Source of the DNA: Eriocheir sinensis
Lineage: Eukaryota > Arthropoda > Malacostraca > Decapoda > Varunidae
NCBI RefSeq assembly: GCF_024679095.1
Contig: NC_066531.1
Span: 8,242,761-8,306,760, forward strand
Reading direction: 5' to 3'
DNA length: 64,000 nt
In this document: positions 23,765-34,681 of the stretch, one piece after another
Position numbering within the stretch: the stretch's first letter is position 1
How the letters are laid out: each line of letters begins with the position of its first letter
The notes under the pieces: generated by a model
The model's database searches: none
Told to the model about the DNA's origin: nothing
What the model saw: the letters and a program-made list of their open reading frames with translations, nothing else
Position numbers and translations under genes: made by a program

Positions 23765-24620
23765 CCTTTCATCGTAAGGTTTATTGAGCAAGGAAGGGAT
23801 CATTTTTGTTGCCCGACGTTGAACACCTTCTAATTTAGCAATGCCCTTTGCATGGTGGGGGGGAAAAGTGGGGTCTGACTAAACTATTGTAAAGCGGAAG
23901 TATTCCATCTTTATTATTTAATAAAATTATTATTTTAATGAAGCCCAGCAAGCTAATTGCTGTGAGAATTTGAGGTTTGACGCGATATTGACACCCAGGT
24001 CCTTGCTGCATTAGTTCTTTAAAAACATAGGAACATGAAAACGTAAGGAGTCGACAAGAGGCCGATAGACCTGTACAAGGAACCACCTGTGATTCTAACC
24101 CCACCTAACATCACTGTCCATGAATTTATATAATCTATTTTTTTAATGTGACTATCGTATTGGAACTCACAAAATGACTGCCAAGTCTGTTCCACTCATC
24201 CACCACTCTGTTGGTTAACCAATCTTTGCCTATGCCTTTATTGAATCTAAATTTATCCAGTTTAAACCCATTACTACGTGTCCTACCAGGTTCTCTTACC
24301 ACCAAAACCTGATTAATATCCCCGTCTTAGAGCCCTTAATCCATTTATAAACTTCAATCAAGTCTCCTAGCACCTTTCACCTTTCTAGAGAATGCACATT
24401 TATGAATGTTTGAATCTATCCTCATATGGTAAGTTTCTTTACCCGTGAATCGTCTTAGTCATCCTCCTCTGTACCGATTCTAACATTTTGATATCCATTC
24501 TATAGTAAGGTAATCAGAACTGAAGCGCATAATCAAGATGGTCATAATAATGTAAAATATAGCTTGAGGATGACATCGGCGCTTCTGTTGTTTACACTCC
24601 TCGAAATAAATCCCTGTACC
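23765..24620 (-). mobile_element. Decayed CR1-like LINE 3' fragments
   Basis: Two pieces of RT C-terminal coding sequence on the minus strand. One reads LYNSLVRPHF, then QRRATKMIPSLLNKPY (about 23765-23912). The other reads MDIKMLESVQRRMTKTIHG, RNLPYEDRF, GDLIEVYKWIKG and VVDEWNRL-like text over many stops (about 24180-24560). These are hallmark motifs of the CR1/L2-type RT tail. It is heavily mutated. Confidence 0.65.
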
Positions 24621-24735
24621 CTGTTTGCTCGATTTGTAGCTTGAATGTATCGTGCCCTTGGACAAAGATCAGGGCTCACTAAGACCCATAAATCCCTCTC
24701 ACACAAATACCTGCTTATGGAAATGTCATTTGAGC

Positions 24736-25885
24736 AAAAACAATACCAGAGCCTTCGAACTCCCACTAACCATGATCTGTACATTTCCGCCCGGAATCGT
24801 GCCTAATCTGTTCTCCGACTTACCAAAAACTCCTTCATCCATAGAAAATGTCAACACCTTGCTTTCTCTAATTCTTCCAGAGACTTCTGGCATCTAGCCA
24901 AAAATATATCCTCCAATTCCACTTCTTCCTCTTTCCCTCCTCTCCTTAACCCTGACGGCAGCACTGCCGTCTCATCTATCTCTAAGGCTGAACTCTTCTC
25001 TCAAATTTTCTGTAACTCCACTCTGAACGATTCTGGGCATATTGCTCCTGCTCATCCTCCCTCTGACTCTTTCATGCCTGTTATTAAAATTCTTAAGAAT
25101 GATGTCTTCTATGCCCTCTCTGGCCTCAACTCTCAGAAGGCTTATGGACCTGAAGAAGTGCATCCTATTGTCCTTAAAAAATGTGCTTCTGTGCTTCCCC
25201 CTACCAGGTCAAACTCTTTCGTCTCTGCCTATCAACATCTACCTCTCCTTCCTGCTGGAAGTACGCCTGCGTACAGCCTGTGCCTAAGAAGGGTGACCGT
25301 TCCAATCCCTCAAACCACCGCCCTATAGCTTTACTTTCCTGTCTATCTAAAGCTTTTGAATCAATCCTTAACCGGAAGATTCAAAAGCATCTATCCACTT
25401 CTAACTTTCTATCTGATCACCAGTATGGGTTCCGCAAGGGGCGTTCTACTGGAGATCTTCTTCCTCTCTTAAGTGACTCTTGGTCATCCTCTCTTAGCCA
25501 TTTCGGTGAAACTTTCTCAGTTGCGCTAGACATATCGAAAGCCTTCGATAGAGTCTGGCACAACTTTTTGCTTTCTAAACTGCCCTCTTTCGGATTCTAT
25601 CCCTCTCTCTCTACCTTTATCTCCAGTTTCCTCTCCGGTCGTTCTATCTCTGCTGTAGTAGACGGTCAGTGTTCATCTCCTAACTTATCAACAGTGGTGT
25701 TCCACAAGGCTCTGTCCTATCACCCACTCTCTTCCTATTATTTATCAATGATCTTCTTTCTATAACAAACTGTCCTGTCCACTCATACCCTGACGACTCC
25801 ACTCTGCATTATTCAACTTCTTTCAACAGAAGGCCCTCTCAACAGGAATTACATGACTCCAGGCTGGAGGCTGCAGCACGCTTAA
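24736..25885 (+). mobile_element. Jockey-like copy J5, truncated at both ends
   Basis: Covers the linker after the endonuclease through the RT core. At 25181-25765 it is open for 194 residues with [33 protein letters not shown] and the SKAFDRVW motif. The YADD box reads PDDS here (HSYPDDSTLHY), so the catalytic region is altered. It ends at 25885, where a 31 bp piece also found at 18780-18810 joins the U3 unit. Confidence 0.85.
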
Positions 25886-25917
25886 AGTCTTTAAAAGTAA
25901 CACTTAAAAAAGGGTAA

Positions 25918-26440
25918 CAACCTCAGTCGGTTCTACACTTCCCAACTTGGCGGAACCCAGATGTAGACTCAAGTACGTGGTACTTCGAGAGAGTTCCCTT
26001 TTCTCCAGCTCCAAGTGGGAGTTAGCTATCGTGCACTAGTAATGAAGGGTTCACAAAATGACGGTTTTGATCTCTGAAAAACCTATTTTTGGGAACCCGG
26101 AATGACTAGTGCACATTCCTTACTTCCCCCCCTCCTTCCCCTAAGAAGGTACCTCCAGTCTCCGTCGAAGCGCATTGAAAGAATGAGGTGTGGGACTGGC
26201 GGCATCTTCCTCTACCTGTGCCCAGGTGGCGCTGCTGACGCCGTTTTCGATCGCTTCATTAGACTGTTCCACGTTGGGGTATCTGCCGTTTTTCTCTAGG
26301 CTTTATCGCGAGAGCGAGGATCCCTCTCTTATAATAGCTATCGTCATTCCAGGTTCCTCAAAATAGGTTTTCCGGAGATCACATAAGTCACTCTGGTTAT
26401 AGGCTTAATAGTTTCCTACCCGTGTTTATGTTGTTTCTGT
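25918..26440 (+). repeat. Terminal unit U3 (DIRS-like) with both inverted ends
   Basis: The left inverted end at 26067-26105 and the right at 26343-26381 are reverse complements over about 39 bp with roughly five mismatches. The interior is about 240 bp and lacks a ~51 bp piece that U1 and U2 share, a deletion between short GTT repeats. Confidence 0.7.
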
Positions 26441-26442
26441 AT

Positions 26443-26502
<60 letters not shown>
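26443..26502. repeat. (GT)n microsatellite
   Basis: About 30 GT units; the matching place in U1 and U2 holds only a short GT stretch. Confidence 0.9.
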
Positions 26503-26505
<3 letters not shown>

Positions 26506-26584
26506 GGGGGGGCTGGGGTTCAAGGGCAAAAAAAAAAAGATCATAATGGAAAAAAATATAGCCCGCTGATCACTGCCCCCATAA

Positions 26585-26888
26585 AAAGAGTTAGAAGAGT
26601 GGCCAAAAAAGAGGTCAATTTCGGAAGGAGAGGCATCCCGATACTCTCCTCTTGAAAGAGTTCAACTCATAAGCAGGAGGAAATACATTTGAAGAAAGAT
26701 TGTTGCAGAGTTTGCCAGTGTAAGGAACGGAGGAGTAGAGATGCTGGTTAACTCGTGCATAAGGGATTTGGACAGTATAGGGATAAGCTTGATTAAAAAC
26801 TCGTGTGCAGCGGGGCCGCGGGAGGGGGAGAGGTATGCAGTTAGCAAGTTCAAAAGAGCATATAACACTTTTTAGAAGCTGCTGGGGC
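26585..26888 (-). mobile_element. 3' end of a Jockey-like copy (J6)
   Basis: Near-identical to 22960-23262, including the joint into the transposase-like gene, so it arose by segment duplication and not by a second insertion. Confidence 0.8.
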
Positions 26889-26955
26889 ACCTGAAGTATG
26901 GTGATTGCTCATTTTCTCTTTTGCAGACGTAGAGGATGGATGTATTGCTCCTCGG

Positions 26956-28530
26956 CCTCTGATGACGTACCACAAATCACGATGTCCCATAACAGCCAAG
27001 GTCAAACACAAAAACGACACTGTGTTCGTTTAGACAAGGCAGACATGTGTCCTATCTTTAAGCAAGTGGATGATCTCCCAGAAAACCAACTTCCAACATA
27101 CAAAGATGTTCTATCATGTGTTCTGTGGCATAAATATAAACTGCTTGAATCATCAAAGAGTCCTTCAGTTCACATGATATCTAAGTGTGTTGCAGAAAAG
27201 ATAGTTCACATTTACAGGCAGGAAAACGTCCCCATGATCAGTCAGAAATGCATTGTTGACAAATTAGAAGCCAATCACAACAAATACAGGAACTTGCTGA
27301 AACGTTTCAAAGACCGAAAAAAAATAAATGCCCAAGTTATGATAACAAAGTTAAAGAGTTCATCAGAGATGCTGCTAGATTATTTGAAGTAACAGCTTGC
27401 AGGTGCCCTGAATTCCAGTACTGTGCCTGTCCTCGACAGAAAAAAGTCCCCAAAATAGAACAAGAATTTGTAGAGGACCAAATAAATGAACGTAAAATGT
27501 TCATTGGAGGAGTGGACAAACGAACAACTGAAGCCATTAGGAAAAGAGAAGAAAGAAGAAATCAATATGCTGCAAGACCATCAGCCAGTTACAAGCATCA
27601 GGATGTCTTGTTCAAAGTGATACCTCGTCCTCAAATTTGACTGACTCGGCAGATGAATACACCCCTACCAAATACAAGCTCCATCATAGAAAACCAAAAG
27701 AAGGTGGAGCTGTGGGACAACAATGTAGAAATTAAAAAGAAAAAAAAATAGAGAACAAAAACGTCAGTTCTCTTCTTTCCCGGAGGCCTGTAACCGGGTT
27801 GGACTGTCTGATCGTGGTGGTGCATTACTATCTAGTGCAATCCTTGAAGATTTAGGGGTTATTACAAAAGAGGATCCTTCCAAAGTCATAGATAGGAACA
27901 AAGTACGGAGATCGAGGCAATCAAACGGACAAAATTTGACAAAGGAAGCACATGGGAAAGTATAAGTTGCAGGCATCTACTTTGATGGAAGGAAAGAAAC
28001 TCTTACTACGGAGAAGATTGGAAGTAGAGACTATAGGAGAAAGGTAATTGAAGAGCAAATTGCTATTGTGGCTGAACCAGGTTCAGAATATCTAGGCCAG
28101 TATTCACCTGCCACTGGTTCTGCAAAGAGTATTGCCACTGAGCTAAAACAGTTTGCTAATAGAAAAGGAATTTCCATGGAAAACGTACTGGCGATTGGAC
28201 GTGATGGTACAGCTGTAAATACCGGGAATAAATCTGGGGTGATTTGTCAAGTCGAGAAAAGCCTTGCCCTCCCAGTTCATTGGTTCATTTATCAGCTCCA
28301 TGGCAATGAGCTGTCACTACGTCACCTATTTGAAAAACTTGATGGTAAAACAAGTGGGCCACATGGCTTCGCAGGACCAATTGGGAAAAGCAATCTCTAA
28401 CGGGACTGTTCCTGACACACTGTCAAGGAGAAATTCTGGAAACCTAAACCACTCCATATGGTTCACAACAGCCAATTGGATTCTCCGCCTGTATATTGGT
28501 ACACAACATCCTACAGAACAACGTAAAACA
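26956..28530 (+). pseudogene. Transposase-like gene, copy C, longest copy
   Basis: From ATG 26982. The N-terminal 136 residues match copy B. After a frame change near 27340 the text continues VTACRCPEFQYCACPRQKK, FVEDQINERKMFIGGVDKRT and IRKREERRNQYAARPS. After more breaks it reads VGLSDRGGALLSS-like, KVIDRNKVRRSRQ, GIYFDGRKE, PATGSAKSIATELKQFANRK, IGRDGTAVNTGNKSGVI and the LHGNELSLRHLFEKLDG block. It ends when a Jockey-like copy inserts at about 28531. The CRC-x5-CAC block could bind zinc. DGT-x2-NTG resembles the first catalytic block of hAT-like transposases, but this is an inference. It has several stops and frameshifts. Confidence 0.7.
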
Positions 28531-28533
28531 CTT

Positions 28534-31500
28534 TTTTTTTTTTTCAACAAAGGAGACAGCTCAAGGGCACAAAAACAAGAAACAATAATAAAAAAAAAAA
28601 CGCTACTCGCTGCTCCTAAAAAAAAAAATCGAAAGAGATAGCCGAAAGAGTGGTCAATTTCGGGAGGAGAGGTGTCCTGATACCCTCCTCTTGAAAGAGT
28701 TCAAGTCGTAGGCAAGAGGAAATACAGATGAAGGAAGGCTGTTCCAGAGTCTACCAGCGCGAGGGATGAAACAGTGAAGATGTTGGTTAACTCTTGCATA
28801 AGGGGTTTGAACAGTATAGGGATGAGCATGAGTAGAAAGTCGTGTGCAGCGGGGCCGTGGAAGGGGGGGGAGGCATGCAGTTAGCAAGTTCAGAAGAGAA
28901 GTCAACGTGAAAATAGCGATAGAAGATAGAAAGAGAGGCAACTTTAAGAGGTAGAAGACTATCAGTAGGAGGAGTAGAGCTGATGAGACGAAGAGCTTTA
29001 GACTCCACTCTGTCCAGAAGAACTGTGTGAATGGAGCCCCCCCACACGTGAGATGCATACTCCTTACGAGGGCGGACAAGGCCCCTTTATATGGATAGCA
29101 ACTGTGCGGGGGAAAAGGACTGTCGGAGACGATACAAACGCCCAACCTCGAGGAAGCTGATTTAGCGAGAGAGAAGATATGAAGTTTCCAGTTGAGATTT
29201 TGAGTTAAGGATAGACCGAGGATATCTAGTGTTGAAGAAGGTGACAGCTGAGTGTTGTCGATGAATAGGGGATAGGTGTTTGGAAGATTGTTACGAGCTG
29301 ATAGGTGGATAAATTGAGTTTTTGAGGCATTGAAGGACACAAGGTTCCTTCTACCCCAATCGGAAATGATAGCAAAGTCTGAGGTTAAGCGTTCTGCAGC
29401 CTCCAGTCTGGAGTCGTGTACTTCCTGTTGGGATGGCCTTCTATTGAAAGAAGTTGAATAATGCAGAGTGGAGTCGTCGGCGTATGAGTGGACAGGACAG
29501 TTTGTTGTGGAAAGAAGATCATTAATGAATAACAGGAAGAGTGGGTGATAGGACAGAGCCCTGTGGAACACCACTGTTGATAGGTTTAGGGGAAGAACAG
29601 TGACCGTCTACCACCGCAGAGATAGAACGGCCGGAAAGGAAACTGGATATAAAGGAACAGAGAGAGGGATAGAATCCGAAAGAGGGCAGATTAGAAAGCA
29701 AAGACTTGTGCCAGACTCTATCGAAGGCTTTCGATATGTCTAGCACAACTGAGAAAGTTTCAACGAAACGGCTAAGAGAGGATGACCAAGAGTCAGTTAA
29801 TAGAGCAAGAAGATCGGCAGTAGAACGTCCCTTGCAGAACCCATACTGGAGGTCAGAATGATAGAAGGTTAAAAGTGTAAAGGTGTTTTTGAATATTCCA
29901 GTAAGGATTGATTCAAAAGCTTTAGATAGACAGGGAAGTAAAGCTATAGGACGGTAGTTTAAGGGATTGGAGCGGTCTGCCTTCTTAGGCACAGGGTGTA
30001 CAAAGGCATACTTCCGGCAGGAAGGAAAGGTAGATGTTGATAGGCAGAGACGAAAGAGTTTGTCAGCACGGAAGCACAGTTTTTATGGACAATAGGAGGC
30101 ACTCCATCAAGTCCATAAGCCTTCTGAGAGTTGAGGCTAGAAAGGGCACATAAAACATCATTATGAAGAAACATAATAACAGGCATAAAGGAGTCAGAGG
30201 GGGGAATGAGTAGGAGGAATATGCCCAGAATCGTCCAGGGTGGAGTTGTTACAGAAAGTTTGAGCGAAGAGTTCAGCCTTAGAGACAGATGAGACGGCAG
30301 TGCTGCCGTCAGGGTTAAGGAGAGGAGGGAAAGAGGAAAAAGTGAAATTGGAGGAGATATTTTTGGCTAGATGCCAGAAGTCACGGGAAGAATTAGAAGA
30401 AGCAAGGTGTTGACATTTTCTATTTATAAAAGAAGTTTTGGTAAGTCGAAGAATAGATTTGGCACGATTCCGGGCTGAAATGTATAGATCAAAGTTAGTG
30501 GGAGTTCGAAGGTTCTGGAACCTTTTGTGAGCTGCTTTAGAGATAGATGAGACGGAAGTGTTTCCGTCAAGGTTAAGGAGAGGAGGGAAAGAGTATAAAG
30601 TGAAATTGGTGTAGATATTTTTGGCTAGGTGACAGAAGTCACGGGAAGAATTAGATAAAGCAAGGTGTTGACATTTTCTGTTGATGAAAGAGGTTTTGGT
30701 AAGTTGGAGAATAGATTTGGCACGATTCCGGGCTGAAATGTAAAGTTTGTGATTAGTGGGAGTGCAAAGGCTCTGGAACCTTTTGTGAGCTGCCTGTCTA
30801 TCTTTAATAGCACGAGAACAAGCATGGTTAAACCAAGGCTTTTTAGCATGAGGAGTAGAGAAATAACGTGGAATGTATGCCTCCAGTCCAGAGACAATCA
30901 CCTCTGTGATGCGCTGGGCACACACAGAGGGGTCTCTCTCCTAGGAGCAGTAATCATTCAACGGGAAATCGGAAAAGTACATCCTCAGGACGTCCCACCG
31001 AGCTGAGGCAAAATGCCAGAAGCATCGCCTCTTTGGTGGGTCCAGAGGAAGAACAGGAGCGATATGACAAGATACAGAAATAAGGTCGTGATCGGAGGAG
31101 CCCAACGGAGAGAACAGTTTGACAGAGTAAGCAGACGGGTTAGAGGTAAGGAAGAGGTCTAGTATGTTGGGCGTGTCTCCAAGACGGTAGGGAATACGTG
31201 TAGGGTGCTGAACCAACTGCTCTAGGTCGTTGAGGAGAGCAAAGTTGTAGACGTATCCACCAGGCTGGTCAGTGAAAGAGGATGAAAGCCAAAGCTGGTG
31301 GTGAACATTGAAATCTCCCAAGATGGAGATTTCAGTGAAGGGAGAGTAGGTCAAGATGTGCTCCACTTTAGAGTTCAAGTAGTCAAAGAATTTTACATAG
31401 TTAGTAGAGTTGGGTGAGAGATAAACAGCACAGATGTATTTAGTAATAGTATGACAATGAAGTCTTAGCCACATGGTGGAAAATTCAGAAGACCCAAGGT

Positions 31501-31740
31501 CGTGGACACGAAAGCAAGTGATGTCTCTGCGCACGTAGACGCAACATCCAGCTTTGGATTGATATTTAGGATAGAGATAGTAGGAGGGAACAGAGTAGAG
31601 ATTGCTGTCAGTAGCCTCAGAAACCTGTGTTTCGGTGAGGAAGAGAAGGTGAGGTTTAGAGGAGGAGAGATGGTGGTCCACAGAATGAAAATTATGTATT
31701 CTAGATATCATGAAAATATGAAATAGAAACATATACAAGA
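28534..31740 (-). mobile_element. Jockey-like copy J7, nearly complete coding region, minus strand
   Basis: The 3' tail is the T run at 28532-28545. Reading down from 31738: endonuclease with [27 protein letters not shown] and [10 protein letters not shown] (open to 30941), then after a break the linker (30925-30194), then RT parts 30186-29959, 29992-29522 ([29 protein letters not shown]) and 29574-28654 (SYADDSTLHYSTS, PFIPRAGRLW-like C-terminus). Five frame breaks make it inactive. The linker holds an in-frame 258 bp tandem duplication. No ORF1 is seen before the endonuclease. Confidence 0.9.
30282..30797 (-). repeat. 258 bp in-frame tandem duplication inside J7
   Basis: The block beginning AAHKRFQ and running to SSISKA / SSVSKA occurs twice in a row. 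The AACCTTTTGTGAGCTGC segment recurs at an offset of exactly 258 bp (30519 and 30777). Other copies in the window have it once. Confidence 0.8.
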
Positions 31741-31745
31741 AGTCA

Positions 31746-32465
31746 TTGTGGTTAATGCTGTCTATATGTTTGTCAACAAATGATGAACGATGGACCGACG
31801 GAGTAGATCATCCGTGCCGAGCGGCCGCTATTTCGCTGACGTCATTTTGAGGTCATTATTAACGTCGACGGATCCGTCAAAACGGAATAGTGGGAACCTC
31901 GCCTTACTCATTTCCCTCACCTCCTTCCTTTCCCTTCATCCCCTCCTTTCCTCCCTTATTTTTTCTCTCCCTCACCTTCCTTTACTTACACCCTTCTCTC
32001 CCTCTTATCACCTCCCTTACTCCTTACCTCCCTCCATCCCCTCCTTTCCTCCCTCATTCTCTCTCTCCTCCCTTTCACTCCATCCCCCTCCTTTCTCTCC
32101 CTCTCCCCTCCCTTCTCTTTCATCTTCTCTCCTCCTTTACTCTTTATCTCCCTCTCCTTCCTTTTCCTCCTCTCCTCCCTTCCCAGTTCCCACCTCCCTC
32201 CTCCCATACATTCTTTCCCTCTCCTCCCTTACTCTTTCTCAGTCACGTTGTTTTGTTTAGAAGTGAGCCGAGTACCGCCCCCCACCGTACCCCCTTGACC
32301 CGCTCTATTGTTATATATTTCCATTATTTCTATTTCCCTTCCTTCTGTTTCCTGTATTCCTTCTTTCTTCTTCTTTATTCTTCTGTAATTCTCTCCTCTC
32401 TCCTTTTTTCTTTGATCTTCTTCCTTTTCTCCTTTATCACAATTATCATATTACTGTTACTGTAC

Positions 32466-32467
<2 letters not shown>
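31746..32467. repeat. Long pyrimidine-rich tract, no gene
   Basis: From about 31905 to 32250 the plus strand is almost only C and T with CCTCC and CTCCCTT motifs, followed by more T-rich sequence. Long Ser/Leu/Pro frames here are composition artefacts. Confidence 0.7.
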
Positions 32468-32518
<51 letters not shown>

Positions 32519-32532
32519 ATTATTATTATTAT
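32468..32532. repeat. (ATT)n microsatellite
   Basis: About 20 ATT units with a few interruptions. Confidence 0.9.
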
Positions 32533-32764
32533 CATCATTATTATCTCTCTCTCATATAGAAGAACACACTATTAAAACAAACACAAAAAACACGATCTCT
32601 ATCTGTGGAAAAGGATTATAATTGGTTTCATGCACTTAATTAATATTCCTTCCTTTACTGTTTTCTGTTATCATATAACGAATCTTATCATTTCCTCCAC
32701 TGCATGAATATTGCACACATGTTTCGTGTATTAACTGAAAATCACACAGTATGCGCTAACCACT

Positions 32765-32830
32765 CTTGCAGGAAGGCTGTTACAGTGGCGGACGACTCAA
32801 TTCGAGGAAGGAGGGAGGGGGAGGGAGAGC
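32765..32830 (-). mobile_element. Short CR1-like RT C-terminal fragment
   Basis: On the minus strand it resembles the longer pieces at 33602-33740 and 34365-34480 (arginine-val/ile-x-x-W-N block). Only a remnant is present. Confidence 0.45.
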
Positions 32831-32859
32831 AATTTATTATCTTCTTTATTCTTTGTTCC

Positions 32860-32876
32860 ATATCTCATAATAGAAG
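32860..32876 (+). repeat. Target-site duplication, left copy, of the RTE-like insertion
   Basis: ATATCTCATAATAGAAG, identical to 34305-34321. Confidence 0.85.
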
Positions 32877-33082
32877 GGTGTCGATCCAGTGCAGATGTAG
32901 CTAACAGATGTGGAGTAAAGGACCTGCATGGAAACAGTGCTCAGAAGGGAAAGACTCCGATGGTTTGGACATGTAAAGAGAGCAGGGGAGGACACAGTGC
33001 TGGGAGTTGTGGAGAGAATGGTAAGATAGGGTGTCCGGTGCAGATGTAGCTTACAGATGTGGAGTAGAGGATCTTGAAACAT

Positions 33083-33420
33083 TTTCTTTTTTCCTGTTTT
33101 ACATGTGACCTAAAGCGCCGGTAGGCTTTTTTTATTAGGGGCCTGATGGTGGGCCCGAGCCCGTTATGGCGCAGACAATTGTTTATAGTGGCGCAATTAT
33201 TATTGGCTCATGCTGCCCCCCGGAGATCATTCTTGATTTCACTTGCATAGCTTCTTCTAGAGTCCGGGTTGGTGGGTAGTCTTCAGGACAGCATGTGGGT
33301 AGTCTTAGGCCCCTCGGCGGTGACTGAAAAATCCCAGGTGGTTAGCGGCGGATTCGAACCCTCATCATCATCAACCCTGCGAATGCGGGGCCGGCACGCT
33401 AACCACTCCGCCACCACCTC
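33083..33420 (-). mobile_element. tRNA-derived SINE, copy S1
   Basis: On the minus strand the head reads GGTGGTGGCGGAGTGGTTAG then GTGCCGG, an A-box, followed by GGGTTCGAATCCGCCG, a B-box. The spacing suggests a tRNA with a long variable arm (Ser/Leu type; inference). The body has the shared CACTCGGCGG-like, GCATGTGGGTAGT and ATGCTGCCCCCCGGA blocks found in the four other copies. The T-rich end at 33083 is the element's 3' tail. Confidence 0.75.
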
Positions 33421-33526
33421 AGAAACATGGAAACATGGAAATGCAGGCAACATAAAGCCTATTGACTCATTACGAGATTGCCGGCTTTGGTGATTTAATC
33501 TGCTCGACAGGCACTTGGGGCCTGGG

Positions 33527-33603
33527 GATGAAAGCACCTCGACATTGACGAGCAGATGAAAGCACCTCGATATTGAGGAGCAGATGAAAGCACCTCAATA
33601 TTC
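33527..33603. repeat. 28 bp minisatellite, three units
   Basis: Three units of GATGAAAGCACCTCG plus ATATTGAGGAGCA with small changes, in the 3' part of the CR1-like fragment. Confidence 0.7.
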
Positions 33604-33740
33604 AGTTTACTCCCGACGCAGCGAAGTGAAGGTCGATTCTATATTTGAAGGAGTTGATAGTATTCGCATTTACTACTTCTGAAGGAAGATTGTTCCAGTG
33701 ACGGATGACTCGGTTTGAAAAGAAACTCCTTCCGATGGGA
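33602..33740 (-). mobile_element. CR1-like RT C-terminal fragment
   Basis: Minus-strand text FFSNRVIRHWNNLPSEVVN, then ANTINSFKYRIDLHF and a stop, the usual end of CR1/L2-type RTs. It joins directly to the RTE-like repeat unit at about 33738. Confidence 0.7.
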
Positions 33741-33961
33741 AAGACTCCGATGGTTTGGACATGTGAAGAGAGCAGGGGAGGATACAGTGCTGGGAGGTTT
33801 GGAGAGATTGGCAAGACAGGGTGCGCAGTGCAGATGTAACTAACAGACATGGAGTAGAGGACCTGGAAACAGTGCTCAGAAGGGAAATACTCCGATGGTT
33901 TGGACATGTGAAGGGAGCAGGGGAGGATACAGTGCTGGGAGTTGTGGAGAGATTAGCAAGA

Positions 33962-34029
33962 CAGGGTATCTAGTGCAGCTAGATACCCTGTTCCAGGTTC
34001 TCTACAGATGTGGAGTAGAGAACCTGGAA
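33962..34029 (+). repeat. Two adjacent perfect hairpins
   Basis: Stem 1: 33962-33973 pairs with 33979-33990 (12 bp, 5 nt loop). Stem 2: 33991-34005 pairs with 34015-34029 (15 bp, 9 nt loop). The arms are copies of the surrounding RTE-like repeat in inverted orientation. Confidence 0.85.
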
Positions 34030-34304
34030 ACAGTGCTCAGAAGGGAGACTCCTATAGTTCGGACATGTGAAAAGCAGGGGAGGATACAGTGCTGGGAGTT
34101 TTGGAGAGATTGAAAGTAAAAGGAAGGAGACCAGTTGGTAGACCTAGGAAAACGTGGAGAAGGTATATACAGGAAGACTTGGCAGTGATTGGATTGGATG
34201 AGCATCAGGCAGAGGACAGAGCAGAATAGAGGAGACCCATAAAGCGTCCAACCGCTCAGGAAGAGTGAAAACGGACGTTAAACGAAATTATGATGATGAT
34301 GATG

Positions 34305-34321
34305 ATATCTCATAATAGAAG
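34305..34321 (+). repeat. Target-site duplication, right copy, of the RTE-like insertion
   Basis: ATATCTCATAATAGAAG, identical to 32860-32876, directly after the (GAT)n tail. Confidence 0.85.
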
Positions 34322-34364
34322 AAGAAAATAACAGAACTAAGAACATTAAGTAACCTTGGATACG

Positions 34365-34480
34365 TTCAGTTCACTCCCGACGCAGTAAAGTTACTGTCAG
34401 TGGAAATGGAGTTGATCGTTTCCGCACTGACTATTTCTGCGGGGAGGCTGTTCCAGTGGCGGACGACTCGGTTCGAGGAA
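34365..34480 (-). mobile_element. CR1-like RT C-terminal fragment
   Basis: Related to 33602-33740: minus-strand SNRVVRHWNSLPAEIVSAE-like text followed by a TFTASGVN-like end and a stop. Confidence 0.6.
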
Positions 34481-34681
34481 GGAAGTATGGAGGAGGGAGG
34501 GATGGGAGCGAGAGTTTTTATTCTTTTCGTTAATCTTTGTTCTCTCGTTCCATCTCATCCTTCCACATGCTCACTGCCACATATACTTCACTACTCTGTT
34601 ACTTAACTTAAATTGCTGATCATTTCACTTGAATTTCAGATTAAATAAGTTAACTTCCTCTGCATTGCGCCACGTAGGGCT

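Larger units (their letters stand above)
32877..34304 (+). mobile_element. 5'-truncated RTE-like LINE with tandemly repeated interior
   Basis: The 3' end encodes the characteristic RT tail: LETVLRREILRWFGHVK, VLGVLERL-like text, RPVGRPRKTWRRYIQEDLAV, IGLDEHQAEDRAE and a final block before a (GAT)n tail at 34289-34304. It is flanked by a perfect 17 bp target duplication. The LRWFGHVK segment is repeated about four times in units of roughly 145 bp (32885, 33031, 33841 and 33986). The second unit is interrupted by a SINE and a CR1-like 3' piece. It contains frameshifts and is not functional. Confidence 0.75.

Noticed and set aside
31890..32519. 200-residue Ser/Leu/Pro-rich frames
   Set aside because: They come from a C/T-only tract; both the codons and the residues follow the composition, with no domain pattern.
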